A stretch of 64,000 nucleotides of DNA from Arthrobacter sp. AQ5-05 (GTDB lineage: Bacteria; Actinomycetota; Actinomycetes; Actinomycetales; Micrococcaceae): the NCBI RefSeq assembly GCF_003287975.1, contig NZ_QMKQ01000001.1, positions 490,364 through 554,363 of the forward strand, in the 5' to 3' direction. Positions 37,623-46,005 of the stretch are shown here, piece after piece. Positions within the stretch are counted from its first letter, which is position 1. Each line of letters opens with the position of its first letter. Both the position numbers and the translations under genes were made by a program. A model generated the notes under the pieces. That model did no database searches, was not told the DNA's origin, and saw nothing but the letters and a program-made list of their open reading frames with translations.

Positions 37623-38504
37623 TCAGTTCCCCGCATTCATGTTGGCCGAGGCCCGCGCGAGCGAGTCGGTCAGGAGGTTGGTTCCCACGGTCAGCACCGC
37701 GATGGCTGCAACGGGCAGAAGCACGCCCCAGGGCTGGACCACAAGTGCGATCCGGCTTTCGTTGATCATCAGCCCCCAGTCCGCGGTGGGCGGTTGCATG
37801 CCCAGTCCAAGGAAGGACAGCGCAGCCACAAAGCCGATCGAGTAGGTCATGCGCAACCCGAGTTCGACCATCAGCGGACCGGTGATGTTGGGCAGGACCT
37901 CGGTGAGCAGGATCTTGTACCTGGGCACTGCGTACATTTCACTGGCACGGATGTAGTCCTCGGTGATCACCGACGCGGTGGCCGAACGGGTGACCCGGGC
38001 AATGCGCGGAGCATGGGTGATCCCGATAACCACCACGAGCACCCAGCCCTGCGGGCCGAGAACGGTGATGGCCAAGAGTGCGAAGACCAGCTGCGGCAGG
38101 GCCAGCAGCACGTCGTTGCCGCGCATGATCAGTGCATCGACCCGGCCGCGGGAATAGGCAGCCGTCATGCCCACGGCAACCCCGACGACCATGCCCAGCG
38201 CGGTGGCAAGCGCCGCGTAGATGATCAGCCGCAACCCGCCGTCGAGGAAGCGCGAGAGCACATCCCGGCCCAGGTTGTCGGTTCCGAACATTCCCGTGTC
38301 CGTGAACGGGCGCCCCGTGAACTCGGTGCTGGTGTGCCCGGTCAGCCAGGGCAGCAGCAGCGGCCCGGCAAGGGCGACCAGCAGCACGGCCAGGGTCAGG
38401 ACCATGCCGACCTTGGCCTGCCGCTGGCGCATCATCCGGGCCAGGAGGCGAGGTGGGCGGGAGACGGCAACGCCCTGTTCAACTGCATCATCGACGGTGC
38501 TCAT
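37623..38504 (-). CDS. ABC importer permease, DppC type
   Basis: A 293-residue inner-membrane permease with about six helices. The N-terminal domain typical of DppC is present (RLLARMMRQRQAKVGMVLTLAVLLVALAGPLLLPW; then TDTGMFGTDNLGRDVLSRFLDGGLRL). The ABC-coupling loop is around YIRASEMYAVPRYKILLTEVLPNITGPLMVE, equivalent to the EAA motif. It ends in the family's NLLTDSLARASANMN. It overlaps the DppB gene upstream by 4 nt and abuts the ATPase gene. Confidence 0.9.
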   Translation of the reverse strand: MSTVDDAVEQGVAVSRPPRLLARMMRQRQAKVGMVLTLAVLLVALAGPLLLPWLTGHTSTEFTGRPFTDTGMFGTDNLGRDVLSRFLDGGLRLIIYAALATALGMVVGVAVGMTAAYSRGRVDALIMRGNDVLLALPQLVFALLAITVLGPQGWVLVVVIGITHAPRIARVTRSATASVITEDYIRASEMYAVPRYKILLTEVLPNITGPLMVELGLRMTYSIGFVAALSFLGLGMQPPTADWGLMINESRIALVVQPWGVLLPVAAIAVLTVGTNLLTDSLARASANMNAGN

Positions 38505-39460
38505 GCGGCTTTCTCCGTGCGTAGTTTCGGATTCGTGAAGATGCCCACCAAATCGGCCAGCAGGTTGACCACGATGTAGGCCGCGGCAATCAGGATGGAC
38601 AGCGCCTGAACCACCTGCACGTCGCGGTTGGCGACCGCATCCACCAGGGCCTGGCCGATGCCGGGGTACCTGAAGAGGAATTCGATCACGACCACGCCGC
38701 CGGCCATCCAGGCCAGCTGGATCGCGATGACCTGCGCGACCGGGGCCAACGCGTGCGGCACCGCGTGCCGCAGGACCACCTGGCGCTCGGGCACCCCCTT
38801 GAGGCGTGCCATTTCCACAAACCCGGAATCCAGCACCTCAAGCATGGTGGCACGCATCATCCGGACGATGTACGGGGTCACCACCAGGGCCAGGGTGATG
38901 GTGGGCAGGACCAGCTGCACCGGATAGTTCCACACCGCCTCTCCGGGCGGTGCCATGGTCACCGAGGGAAGGATCTTGAACACTGAGGTCGAGAACAACG
39001 CAACCAGCCCGATGCCGATCACGAATTCGGGCAGTGAAGCCAGCACCAGTGAAACGCCGGTGGTTGCGTTGTCGAAGGCGCGCCCACGCTTCAGTGCGGA
39101 GAAGGTGCCCACGATGATGCCCACCGGAATGGAAATCAGTGCGGCCAGGCCCATCAGCACCAGCGAGGATTGGATGCGGTCGGCCAGCAGTGCGGTGACG
39201 GGACCGCCGGTGGCTGCCGAATATCCGAGGTTTCCGGTGAACAGGCCGCCGAGCCAGGTGAAGTACCTGACGAAGACCGGGTCGTTGAGGTTCATTTGCT
39301 CGCGCAGCGCGGCCAGCCGTTCGGGGGTGGCCTGCTGGCCCAGGATGGCCTGGGCGGGGTCGCCGGGCAGCAGCAGCGTTGCCACAAACACCAGCAGGGA
39401 AACGATGAAGAGGATGATCAGGCTGACCAGCAGCCGTTTGGCTATCATTCGGGTGATCAC
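38501..39460 (-). CDS. ABC importer permease, DppB type
   Basis: A 319-residue permease. MIAKRLLVSLIILFIVSLLVFVATLLLPGDPAQAILGQQAT is the standard DppB start, and EMARLKGVPERQVVLRHAVPHALAPV is the coupling-loop motif. IEFLFRYPGIGQALVDAVANRDVQVVQ follows. The GTG at 39460 overlaps the binding-protein stop (GTGA) and has GGAG 8 nt upstream, so it is preferred; the ATG at 39478, inside the binding-protein gene, would add six residues. It partners the DppC-type protein. Confidence 0.9.
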   Translation of the reverse strand: MITRMIAKRLLVSLIILFIVSLLVFVATLLLPGDPAQAILGQQATPERLAALREQMNLNDPVFVRYFTWLGGLFTGNLGYSAATGGPVTALLADRIQSSLVLMGLAALISIPVGIIVGTFSALKRGRAFDNATTGVSLVLASLPEFVIGIGLVALFSTSVFKILPSVTMAPPGEAVWNYPVQLVLPTITLALVVTPYIVRMMRATMLEVLDSGFVEMARLKGVPERQVVLRHAVPHALAPVAQVIAIQLAWMAGGVVVIEFLFRYPGIGQALVDAVANRDVQVVQALSILIAAAYIVVNLLADLVGIFTNPKLRTEKAA

Positions 39461-41058
39461 TTGGTAACTCCGATCCATGCGCGGCGGAACTCGAAGCCGG
39501 ACAGTGCAAGGCCGGTCTTGTTCGGAATCAACCCGGCCACGTATTTCTGGTAGGCGTCTGCCTGGTTGGGGTGGCCCCAGATGATGTATCCGCCGCGCTC
39601 GTATTCGATCTCCTGTGCCTTGGTGATCAGTGCATTGCGCTTGGTCTCATCGACCTCGGTGGCGGCGGCTTCGACAAGCTGCAGGAATTCCACGTCGTCC
39701 CAATGCGTCTCGTTGAACGGACTGGTGGGCAAGGAACTGCTGTTGACCTGGGGCAGGAAGTTGCGGGTGTACCAGAAGTCTTGGGCGAAGGTCCATGAGA
39801 GATAGTCGTCACCGAAGAAGGTGGTGGTGTCCACCCTGCGGATCTTGACCCGGATCCCTGCCGCCTTGGCCTGCTGGGCGAACACCTGGGCCGCTTCCAC
39901 GGCACCGGCCTGGATCGGTGCCGTCACCAATTCGATATCCAGGCCGTCGGGGTAGCCGGCCTCGGCAAGAAGCTCCTTGGCCCTGCCGATGTCCTGGGTC
40001 CGTTGGGGCAGGTTGCCGGCGTAGCCGGGATCGAATGGTGCGTAGAGGTCGTTGCCCAGGGCTCCGTTGCCACTCAACACCTGTTCGATCATTTGTTCCC
40101 GGTCCACCACCAGGCGAAACGCCTGGCGCACCCGGACGTCGTCGAAGGGGGCCTTGTCGATGCGCATCGTGAACGGAAGCCAGGCGCCGGTCTCGGAATT
40201 CAGGATGCTGATGCGGGGGTCGGCGGCGATGACTTCCAGCAGGGCGAGCGGGATCTGGCCGATCGCATCGACCTGGCTGGAGAGCAGGGCATTGAGCATT
40301 GCGTCGTCGTCCGAGAAATTCAGGATGACCAGTTCATCCAGGTACGGCTGGTGGTCGCGCCAGTAACCGTCGTTGCGGACGAACACCGAGCGGAGCCCGG
40401 GATCGAAGCTGGAGGCCTTGAACGGTCCGGTGCCTACGGGGTGGGCCACATCGAAGTCCGCCGGGACGATGCCCAGGGCGTACTGCCCCAACGAATCATC
40501 GAAAGTGGCGGTTGGCGTGTTGAGCCTGAACTCGACGGTCAGGTCGTCGATGACCTTGACCGCGTCGAGGATCGTGAGGGCAGCGGCCCCGCTCTTGGGG
40601 TCCTCGGGGTTGGTGACCCGGGCAAAGGTGGCGGCCACGTCGGTGGCGGTGAGGGGCCGGCCGTCATGGAACTTCACCCCGGGCCGCAACTTCACGGTCC
40701 AGACCCTGGCCTCGGCATCCGGGGTGGCCCTGAGGGCCAGCAAGGGCTTGAGCGCGAAATTCTCGTCCCGGTACAGCAGCGACTCATACAGGTTCACCAC
40801 GCGGGCGATGTCGGTGGTGCTGACGGGGGAGTGGGGATCAAGCGAGTCCGCGGCACCGCCCCCGGCCAGACCCACGCGCAGCGATCCTCCCCTCAGCGGT
40901 TCCCCGGCGGGGGCTTCCAGCACCGAGGCCTCGGGCGAACCGCACGCGGTCAGGAGCAAGCCCAGTCCAAGGGCCACTCCACCGCCCAGCAGCGCTCGGC
41001 GGCTTGGTGCGGGCCTGGGGCCAGGGGTTCGTTCAACTGGTGATGCATCGGAATTCAA
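39457..41058 (-). CDS. Family 5 extracellular solute-binding lipoprotein
   Basis: A ~533-residue binding protein. The N-terminus has SRRALLGGG, a hydrophobic stretch and lipobox LLTACGS (Cys at about residue 40), so it should be a lipoprotein; the paired arginines also allow Tat export. The SBP_bac_5 domain shows ESLLYRDENFALKPLLALRA, WTVKLRPGVKFHDGRPLTATDV and GTGPFKASSFDPG. No ATG exists near the signal; TTG at 41058 is the only reasonable start and has just a weak CGAG upstream. The family binds oligopeptides, nickel or other polar compounds. Its place directly after the catabolic enzymes suggests it delivers their substrate. Confidence 0.88.
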   Translation of the reverse strand: MNSDASPVERTPGPRPAPSRRALLGGGVALGLGLLLTACGSPEASVLEAPAGEPLRGGSLRVGLAGGGAADSLDPHSPVSTTDIARVVNLYESLLYRDENFALKPLLALRATPDAEARVWTVKLRPGVKFHDGRPLTATDVAATFARVTNPEDPKSGAAALTILDAVKVIDDLTVEFRLNTPTATFDDSLGQYALGIVPADFDVAHPVGTGPFKASSFDPGLRSVFVRNDGYWRDHQPYLDELVILNFSDDDAMLNALLSSQVDAIGQIPLALLEVIAADPRISILNSETGAWLPFTMRIDKAPFDDVRVRQAFRLVVDREQMIEQVLSGNGALGNDLYAPFDPGYAGNLPQRTQDIGRAKELLAEAGYPDGLDIELVTAPIQAGAVEAAQVFAQQAKAAGIRVKIRRVDTTTFFGDDYLSWTFAQDFWYTRNFLPQVNSSSLPTSPFNETHWDDVEFLQLVEAAATEVDETKRNALITKAQEIEYERGGYIIWGHPNQADAYQKYVAGLIPNKTGLALSGFEFRRAWIGVTK

Positions 41059-41092
41059 GGCGTACTCGATTCTCGTGAAGGGCGCGACGGGT

Positions 41093-41533
41093 TCAGGCGG
41101 TGATGGACCGGCCGCTCCAATCCGGGGTCCCGTGTTCGTGGCCGGCGATGCGCCCAAGGATGTCGGTCGGGAAGGGAACCGTTCCGCCGGTGGCCTGGTC
41201 CACGTGCAGGCCCAGGATTTCCTCCGTGGCAATGAGTTCGGCCCCTCGGTGCATTTCATGGGCCAGGTGCAGCTTCTTGGATCCCGCCGTAACGATGACG
41301 GTGGTGATTTCAAGCTCCTCGGCGAGGGTAGCCTCCCGCAGGTAGCGAACATGCGCTTCGACCGTGTACAGGGAACGGGCACTGGAACGACGGTAGGACT
41401 CGTCGATGCCCAGGGCGTCCATCGCCGCGGTGGTGGCGTCGCCGAAGGCCAACACGTAGTAGGCCTCGGACATGTGCCCGTTGTAGTCGATCCACTCGGG
41501 CTTCACGGCGCAGTGGTACGGGGGCAGGCTCAT
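41093..41533 (-). CDS. cdhB: Hotdog thioesterase, probable betainyl-CoA thioesterase
   Basis: A 146-residue 4HBT-type hotdog enzyme. WIDYNGHMSEAYYVLAFGDATTAAMDALG holds the catalytic Asp/His-Asn region of the family, and HVRYLREATLAEELEITTVIV is the central strand pair. In the bacterial carnitine route a thioesterase of this kind hydrolyses betainyl-CoA, made by the cleavage enzyme, to glycine betaine and CoA. The ATG at 41533 overlaps the carnitine dehydrogenase-like stop by 4 nt, so the two are translationally coupled. The longer frame upstream lies inside that gene. Specificity is inferred from context. Confidence 0.8.
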   Translation of the reverse strand: MSLPPYHCAVKPEWIDYNGHMSEAYYVLAFGDATTAAMDALGIDESYRRSSARSLYTVEAHVRYLREATLAEELEITTVIVTAGSKKLHLAHEMHRGAELIATEEILGLHVDQATGGTVPFPTDILGRIAGHEHGTPDWSGRSITA

Positions 41534-42504
41534 TTGTTGCGCCCCCGGCCGGGTTGCTCGATGCCCTCGATCGCCTGGCGCACGGCAATGATCGCCGCAT
41601 CGCGGGCGGCGACCAGCTCGGCGATGCTGCGCCCGTCGGCCTCGTCGTCGCACCCGTCGATCACGTCCTGGCGCAGCCTGGGGGTGAGTTCCGGGGCCTC
41701 GAGCCGGGTCCAGGGGGACTTCAGCGAGGGGCCGAAATGGTCGAGCATGTGGGCCATCCCGCCTTCGCCCCCGGCCAAGTGGAAGGTCAGCATGGGGCCC
41801 TGCAGCGGCCAGCGCAACCCGGGACCATCGGTGATGGCCAGGTCGATCTGTTCCACGGTCGCCTCGCCGTTGTCGACCATGTGCAGGGCCTCGCGCCAGA
41901 GGGCTTCCTGCAGCCGGTTGGCAATGAACCCGGGAACCTCGCGGTCCATGGTGATCACGGACTTGCCGATGAACTCATACCAGCCCGAGGCCCACTCGGT
42001 GGCCTTCGCGTCGGTGTTCCGGCCGCCGACGACCTCGACGAGCGGGATCAGGTAGGGAGGATTGAACGGATGGCCAACGACCAGCCGGGACGGGTCGACG
42101 GCGTCGACGGCCATCTCGGTCATTCCGTAGCCGGAGGTGGAGGAGCCGACGACCACGTCCCTCGGGGCCGCCGCGGCGATCCGCGCCAGCAGGTCCCGCT
42201 TGAGCGCGAGGTCCTCGGGCGCGCTTTCCTGGATGAACCCGACCCCCTCCAGCGCCTCGGCCAGGTCGGCGTGGACGGTGAAGTTGTCCTTGGAGGCGTT
42301 TTCGGCCAGGCCGAGCGCGCTCAGGGCCGGCCAGGCGGCGTCGATGAGTCGGCGCAGTTTCGCCTCCGCGTCGGGCGAGGGGTCCCAGGCGCGCACGGCC
42401 AGTCCGCGGGAGAGGAAGTAGGCGGCCCAGCCGCCGCCGATGGTGCCCACTCCGACGCAGGCCACGGTGGTGATGTCGGTGAATTCGGGGTAGTTGCTTT
42501 CCAC
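41530..42504 (-). CDS. cdhA: 3-hydroxyacyl-CoA dehydrogenase-fold enzyme, probable L-carnitine dehydrogenase
   Basis: A 324-residue NAD-dependent dehydrogenase. NAD-binding motif VACVGVGTIGGGWAAYFLSRGLAVRAWDPS lies at residues ~13-43. VVGSSTSGYGMTEM and VVGHPFNPPYLIPLVEVVGG carry the catalytic Ser/His, and KSVITMDREVPGFIANRLQEALWREALHMV starts the C-terminal domain. The pattern (GHPFNPPYLIPLVE) is that of L-carnitine dehydrogenase, which oxidises carnitine to 3-dehydrocarnitine. A related 3-hydroxy acid dehydrogenase remains possible. Neighbours on both sides are the other two enzymes of that route: cdhC ends 2 nt before its start and cdhB overlaps its end. Confidence 0.86.
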   Translation of the reverse strand: MESNYPEFTDITTVACVGVGTIGGGWAAYFLSRGLAVRAWDPSPDAEAKLRRLIDAAWPALSALGLAENASKDNFTVHADLAEALEGVGFIQESAPEDLALKRDLLARIAAAAPRDVVVGSSTSGYGMTEMAVDAVDPSRLVVGHPFNPPYLIPLVEVVGGRNTDAKATEWASGWYEFIGKSVITMDREVPGFIANRLQEALWREALHMVDNGEATVEQIDLAITDGPGLRWPLQGPMLTFHLAGGEGGMAHMLDHFGPSLKSPWTRLEAPELTPRLRQDVIDGCDDEADGRSIAELVAARDAAIIAVRQAIEGIEQPGRGRNK

Positions 42505-42506
42505 GC

Positions 42507-43394
42507 CTAGGCCGCCTTGTCGAGCTTGAGGATTTCACGGGCTTCGTCGGGGGTGGCCACCGAGTGGCCCATCGATTCGACGATGTCGATGGCGCGCGCG
42601 GTCAGTTGCGCGTTGGTGGCCTTCACCCCGCGCGAGAGGTAGAGGTTGTCCTCGAGCCCGACGCGGACGTGGCCGCCGAGCAGCACCGATTGGGCGACCC
42701 AGGGCAGCTGGTTGCGGCCGATGGCGAACGAGGTGAACTCGGCGCCGGCGGGCAGCATGTTCACCATGGCCTGGAGCAGGCCGGAATCGACCGGGGCCCC
42801 GTAGGGTATTCCCATGCACAGCTGGTAAAGCGGAGGGGGAGCGATGAGTCCTTCCTCGACCATGACGTTGGCAAACCAGAGGTTGCCGGTGTCGAAGATT
42901 TCCATTTCCGGCTTCACCCCCAGTTCCCGGATCCGCGCCGCGCCCTCGCGCAGCATGTCGGGGGTGCTGACGTAGAGCTGGGAACCTTCTCCGAAGTTCA
43001 GCGAACCGCAGTCGATGGTGCAGATTTCCGGGCGAAGTTCCTCCACGTGCGCCAGGCGCTCGAGTCCGGAGACCAGGTCGGTTCCGGGCAGGTGCACGGT
43101 GGGGTTCGACGGGTCGATGAACAGGTCCCCGCCCATGCCGGCGGTCAGGTTGATGACCGGGTCCACGTCGGAGGCCGCCACCTGGCGGACCACCTCGCGA
43201 TACAGGGCCACGTCGCGGGAGCCCTGTCCGGTGGCGACGTCCCTGACGTGGATGTGGACCACGGAGGCCCCTGCGCGTGCGGCGGCGATGGCGTCGGCAG
43301 CGATCTGGTCAGGGGTGACCGGGACGTGCTCGCTGCGCGAGGTGGTGTCCCCGGCCCCGGTAAGGGCGCAGGTGACGATGATCTTGCGGCTCAT
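42507..43394 (-). CDS. cdhC: Beta-keto acid cleavage enzyme (BKACE), probable dehydrocarnitine cleavage enzyme
   Basis: A 295-residue TIM-barrel enzyme of the family formerly called DUF849. It condenses a beta-keto acid with acetyl-CoA and splits it to acetoacetate and a new acyl-CoA. Zinc ligands are expected in SVVHIHVRD (two His, ~residues 46-48) and in the C-terminal [11 protein letters not shown] (Glu). [14 protein letters not shown] and [15 protein letters not shown] are further family segments. With dehydrocarnitine the products would be acetoacetate and betainyl-CoA. Specificity depends on pocket residues I cannot score; the adjacent cdhA and cdhB make carnitine the best guess. AAGGAG precedes the ATG, which overlaps the regulator stop by 4 nt. 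Confidence 0.84.
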   Translation of the reverse strand: MSRKIIVTCALTGAGDTTSRSEHVPVTPDQIAADAIAAARAGASVVHIHVRDVATGQGSRDVALYREVVRQVAASDVDPVINLTAGMGGDLFIDPSNPTVHLPGTDLVSGLERLAHVEELRPEICTIDCGSLNFGEGSQLYVSTPDMLREGAARIRELGVKPEMEIFDTGNLWFANVMVEEGLIAPPPLYQLCMGIPYGAPVDSGLLQAMVNMLPAGAEFTSFAIGRNQLPWVAQSVLLGGHVRVGLEDNLYLSRGVKATNAQLTARAIDIVESMGHSVATPDEAREILKLDKAA

Positions 43395-44269
43395 GGTGTG
43401 GCTCCTTGCTTCTTGATGATGTTTCTGTCGATGTACCCGCATACGTTTGCGAACATCTGACTCGAAGTCAGTTGGCCGGTCAGCACCTGGATGCCCATGC
43501 CGTCAAACATGGCGGTCAGTTCGGCGGTGAGAATGGACGGATCGTGATCCACGAAGTGCCCGGTGGCCTGGCCGCCGGAGATGATCTCCCGCACCGTGGT
43601 CACCCACCGCCGATACCCGCCGGAGTGGGTGTCCAGACCCTCCTCGTTGACCGCCAGTTTGGTCCAGGTCTGCATCCAGATCGACCATTCGGCGCGGCCC
43701 TCGAGACCCAGCGGCAGTTGCAGTTCGATCAGCCGCTTGAGCTGGCTCACCGGGTCGGAGATGGGTTGAAGTTCGGCGACCTGGCGGTCGTAGGCGAGCT
43801 TCACCGAATAATGCAGCGTTTCTGCGAAGAGCGCCTGCTTGGTCGGGAAGTAGTAGTGCACGCTCGGCGTGCTGATCCCGACATCCTTGGCGATGTCGGC
43901 CATGCGGACCGCGGCAAAGCCCTGCTGGGCGAACAGCCACCAGGCGCGCTTGATGATGCTGCGGCGGCGCTGGGCATGCTTCTCGTCCTCCCGGTGCCGG
44001 GCTGGAAGTGTCCCGGGCGAGGGGGCTGCCGAGGGTGCCGGCGCGGAGTCGGAGCCGGTGATCAGCCAGTTGGCAGTGACGCCGGTGACGGTGGCCAGTG
44101 CCACGATTTCCTCGCTGGTGAATTTCCGTGTCCCACGCAGGGACTTGGACAACTTGGACTCCTCGAAGCCGGTCAGCTTCGAGATTTCACGCTGAGGCAG
44201 GCCAGTGTTGCGTATGGCCTCACGGGTGCGATCGGCAATCGCAGATGGGCTCTTGACGGGTTCGTGCAT
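43391..44269 (-). CDS. TetR-type regulator with an extra N-terminal XRE-like helix-turn-helix
   Basis: A 292-residue two-part regulator. Residues ~10-72 look like an XRE/Cro [50 protein letters not shown]. After a Pro/Ser/Ala linker (~72-95) comes a full TetR domain: [48 protein letters not shown] (residues ~101-148), then a TetR C-terminal domain. TetR proteins normally have one HTH, so a protomer with two DNA-binding units is unusual. It is the first gene of the carnitine run, its stop overlaps cdhC, and a palindrome sits in its promoter, so it likely controls itself and the run. Confidence 0.85.
   Translation of the reverse strand: MHEPVKSPSAIADRTREAIRNTGLPQREISKLTGFEESKLSKSLRGTRKFTSEEIVALATVTGVTANWLITGSDSAPAPSAAPSPGTLPARHREDEKHAQRRRSIIKRAWWLFAQQGFAAVRMADIAKDVGISTPSVHYYFPTKQALFAETLHYSVKLAYDRQVAELQPISDPVSQLKRLIELQLPLGLEGRAEWSIWMQTWTKLAVNEEGLDTHSGGYRRWVTTVREIISGGQATGHFVDHDPSILTAELTAMFDGMGIQVLTGQLTSSQMFANVCGYIDRNIIKKQGATP
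43457..43471. promoter_or_regulatory. Second operator-like palindrome inside the regulator gene
   Basis: CTGACT-CGA-AGTCAG followed by TT, identical to the promoter palindrome except for the 3-nt centre and lying 63 nt before the cdhC start codon, inside the last 80 nt of the regulator coding sequence. No good -35/-10 pair accompanies it, so it is more likely an auxiliary or roadblock site than a promoter operator. Confidence 0.55.
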
Positions 44270-44301
44270 CCTGCCACACTAGGGCACGGTTTGCGCTTTC
44301 C

Positions 44302-44330
44302 GCAATAGTCCTGACTGCAAGTCAGTTCAA
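44302..44330 (-). promoter_or_regulatory. Promoter and operator of the carnitine run
   Basis: On the minus strand: -35 TTGAAC (44330-44325), 17-bp spacer, -10 TATTGC (44307-44302), about 33 nt before the regulator ATG. The palindrome CTGACT-GCA-AGTCAG (44311-44325) fills the spacer and touches the -35, the classic position for repression. Confidence 0.65.
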
Positions 44331-44489
44331 AGTTGCGATTTCGTTGTCGGATTGTTGCCCAGGGTTGTTGCTTGTGGGGCGTAGGCATGAAACACCGGGC
44401 CAACCGTGATGGGACGCCGCCGCACGACGCAACCTGGTCGAGGATCCGGTGCCGGCTGGTGGCGGGCAGGGGCATGCGGCACGTTGCCC

Positions 44490-44665
44490 TTTTGCGCCAA
44501 GGGCGGTGCGGATCGCATCATGGCGGAGCCCCGGGCCTGCCCGGCGGTGATGCCGGGTGGCATCGACAGTTCCTGCCGTTCGGTCACCACGACGATGGGG
44601 AAGTTGCCGGCGTTGGACAGCGCCCCGCACAGTGCCCCGGACAGGTCCTTGGAGTTCGCACCCGG
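44490..44665 (-). pseudogene. C-terminal relic of a poxB-like gene
   Basis: Read on the minus strand in one frame, this stretch gives NSKDLSGALCGAL, then VVVTERQELSMPPGITAGQARG. This corresponds to NSKDLPGALREAL and VVTDRQELSMPPAITAEQAKG at the C-terminus of the intact poxB about 3 kb away. Upstream of the matching part no further PoxB sequence is seen, and the sequence after it diverges. It is a small, diverged partial duplicate or the remains of a second poxB. The rest of 44331-44905 holds nothing I can support. Confidence 0.65.
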
Positions 44666-44905
44666 AGCCCGCGGCCCTGAGCCCCCGAGCGACTGCTGTC
44701 TGCGCGGCGAGGCTTTCAGAAGGTCTGCCGGGAGTAACCCGGGGGTGTTTCAGGGTCCTGCCGGGCAGCAACCGGAAGCACAAGACGCTGGATTCATTTC
44801 ATGGTGGGCTGTCCGCGCCCACGCTATCCGGCAAGTCGACGCCTTGCGCGTCGGCCCGCGGGCGCGGGCAGGTCGCGTTTGCGCCAGGAATCCGTCTGCT
44901 GGCCG

Positions 44906-45742
44906 CTAGATCTCGATCGTGCCAGAGATGCAGCTCCGCACGTTTCCACCAACCCAGATGGCTTCGTCTTCAATGTTGATGTGGATCCGGCCGCGGCGGC
45001 CCAATACCTGCCCCTGGGAGGCCACGTAGTTCGGGGGAGCGACACCCGTATCGGTCAGCCATCGGGCAAATCCTGCGTTCAGGCTGCCGGTCACGGGATC
45101 CTCCCACACCGCTTCGCCTCCAAAGAAGGCGCGCACCTCGAATTGTGTCTCGGACCCGGCGGCATATGGACCAATCACGCCGATTTCGAGGTCGCCCAAT
45201 TTTCCGGGATCGGGACGCAACCCCAGCACGGCCTCCGCTGATGCAAGGCGCACGCCCAGCCATCTGGGGCCGTTGACCAGCCACGAGGAATCGAGAATGT
45301 CTGCGCGTGGAATGTCCAGGACCTTGGCTACCCGGTCGAGGTCTTTTTCCGCGACTGCCTCGTATCGGGTCAACGGCGGTGCCTCGAATGCCATGCGCCC
45401 ATCGGCAACACGCACCCGCACCAGGCCTGCAGCGCACTCCTGCACAACCAGCCCGTTCGCGGGGACGGTGCCGCTGGCATCGAGCCAGGCCTTGGCCGAA
45501 CCCAGTGTCGGATGCCCGGCAAACGGCAGTTCTTCCTTGGCGGTGAAGATCCGGACCCGGTAGTCGGCCCGGGGGTCCTCGGGGGGTAGCAGGAAGGTTG
45601 TCTCCGCCAGGTTTGTCCAGTTCGCAAACTGTTGCATGTCTTCGGCGCTCAGCCCTGCGGCATCGTGGACCACGGCCAGCGGGTTTCCGCGATATTGTGC
45701 TGCTGAGAAGACGTCAACTTCGCTGTATCGGCGCGTTTGCAT
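44906..45742 (-). CDS. PhzF-family isomerase/epimerase-like protein
   Basis: A 278-residue PhzF-fold protein (two similar halves of the diaminopimelate epimerase fold). Start YSEVDVFSAAQYRGNPLAVVHDA is the family opening. ANWTNLAETTFLLPPEDPRADYRVRIFTAKEELPFAGHPTLGSAKA contains the catalytic Glu in NLAETTF (about residue 48) and the FAGHPTLG loop, and WEDPVTGSLNAGFARWL is the matching motif in the second half (DPVTGS). The family's best-known member acts in phenazine synthesis, but most, including single copies like this, have unknown substrates. It stands alone. Confidence 0.9.
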   Translation of the reverse strand: MQTRRYSEVDVFSAAQYRGNPLAVVHDAAGLSAEDMQQFANWTNLAETTFLLPPEDPRADYRVRIFTAKEELPFAGHPTLGSAKAWLDASGTVPANGLVVQECAAGLVRVRVADGRMAFEAPPLTRYEAVAEKDLDRVAKVLDIPRADILDSSWLVNGPRWLGVRLASAEAVLGLRPDPGKLGDLEIGVIGPYAAGSETQFEVRAFFGGEAVWEDPVTGSLNAGFARWLTDTGVAPPNYVASQGQVLGRRGRIHINIEDEAIWVGGNVRSCISGTIEI

Positions 45743-46005
45743 GACGCCAATTTAGCAGGAGACCATGTGGCAGCCGTGTTTTCATGACGGCCGCGTCCGC
45801 AGTTGCGCATCGAAGTTGGGTTCTGCCCGGGGCCGGTCTTTCCTCGCCGACCCAGGACCCAACGGCAACCATCGCTTGCCGGTCGCCGTGTCGACGGGAG
45901 CGAGGACGGGCCCGCGGTTCAGGGGGACGTCCGGGGCGGCTTGGCCATGGCCCCGTGCCTTTGATCCATTTCTGCCGGGAACGGCGGGGATGTACGGAAT
46001 CGCCC

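Noticed and set aside
45782..46005. Extension of the DUF4357 gene's middle frame to 45782
   Set aside because: After the C-run at 46491 this frame turns Arg/Pro-rich and meaningless, while the neighbouring frame carries the domain; it is out of frame.
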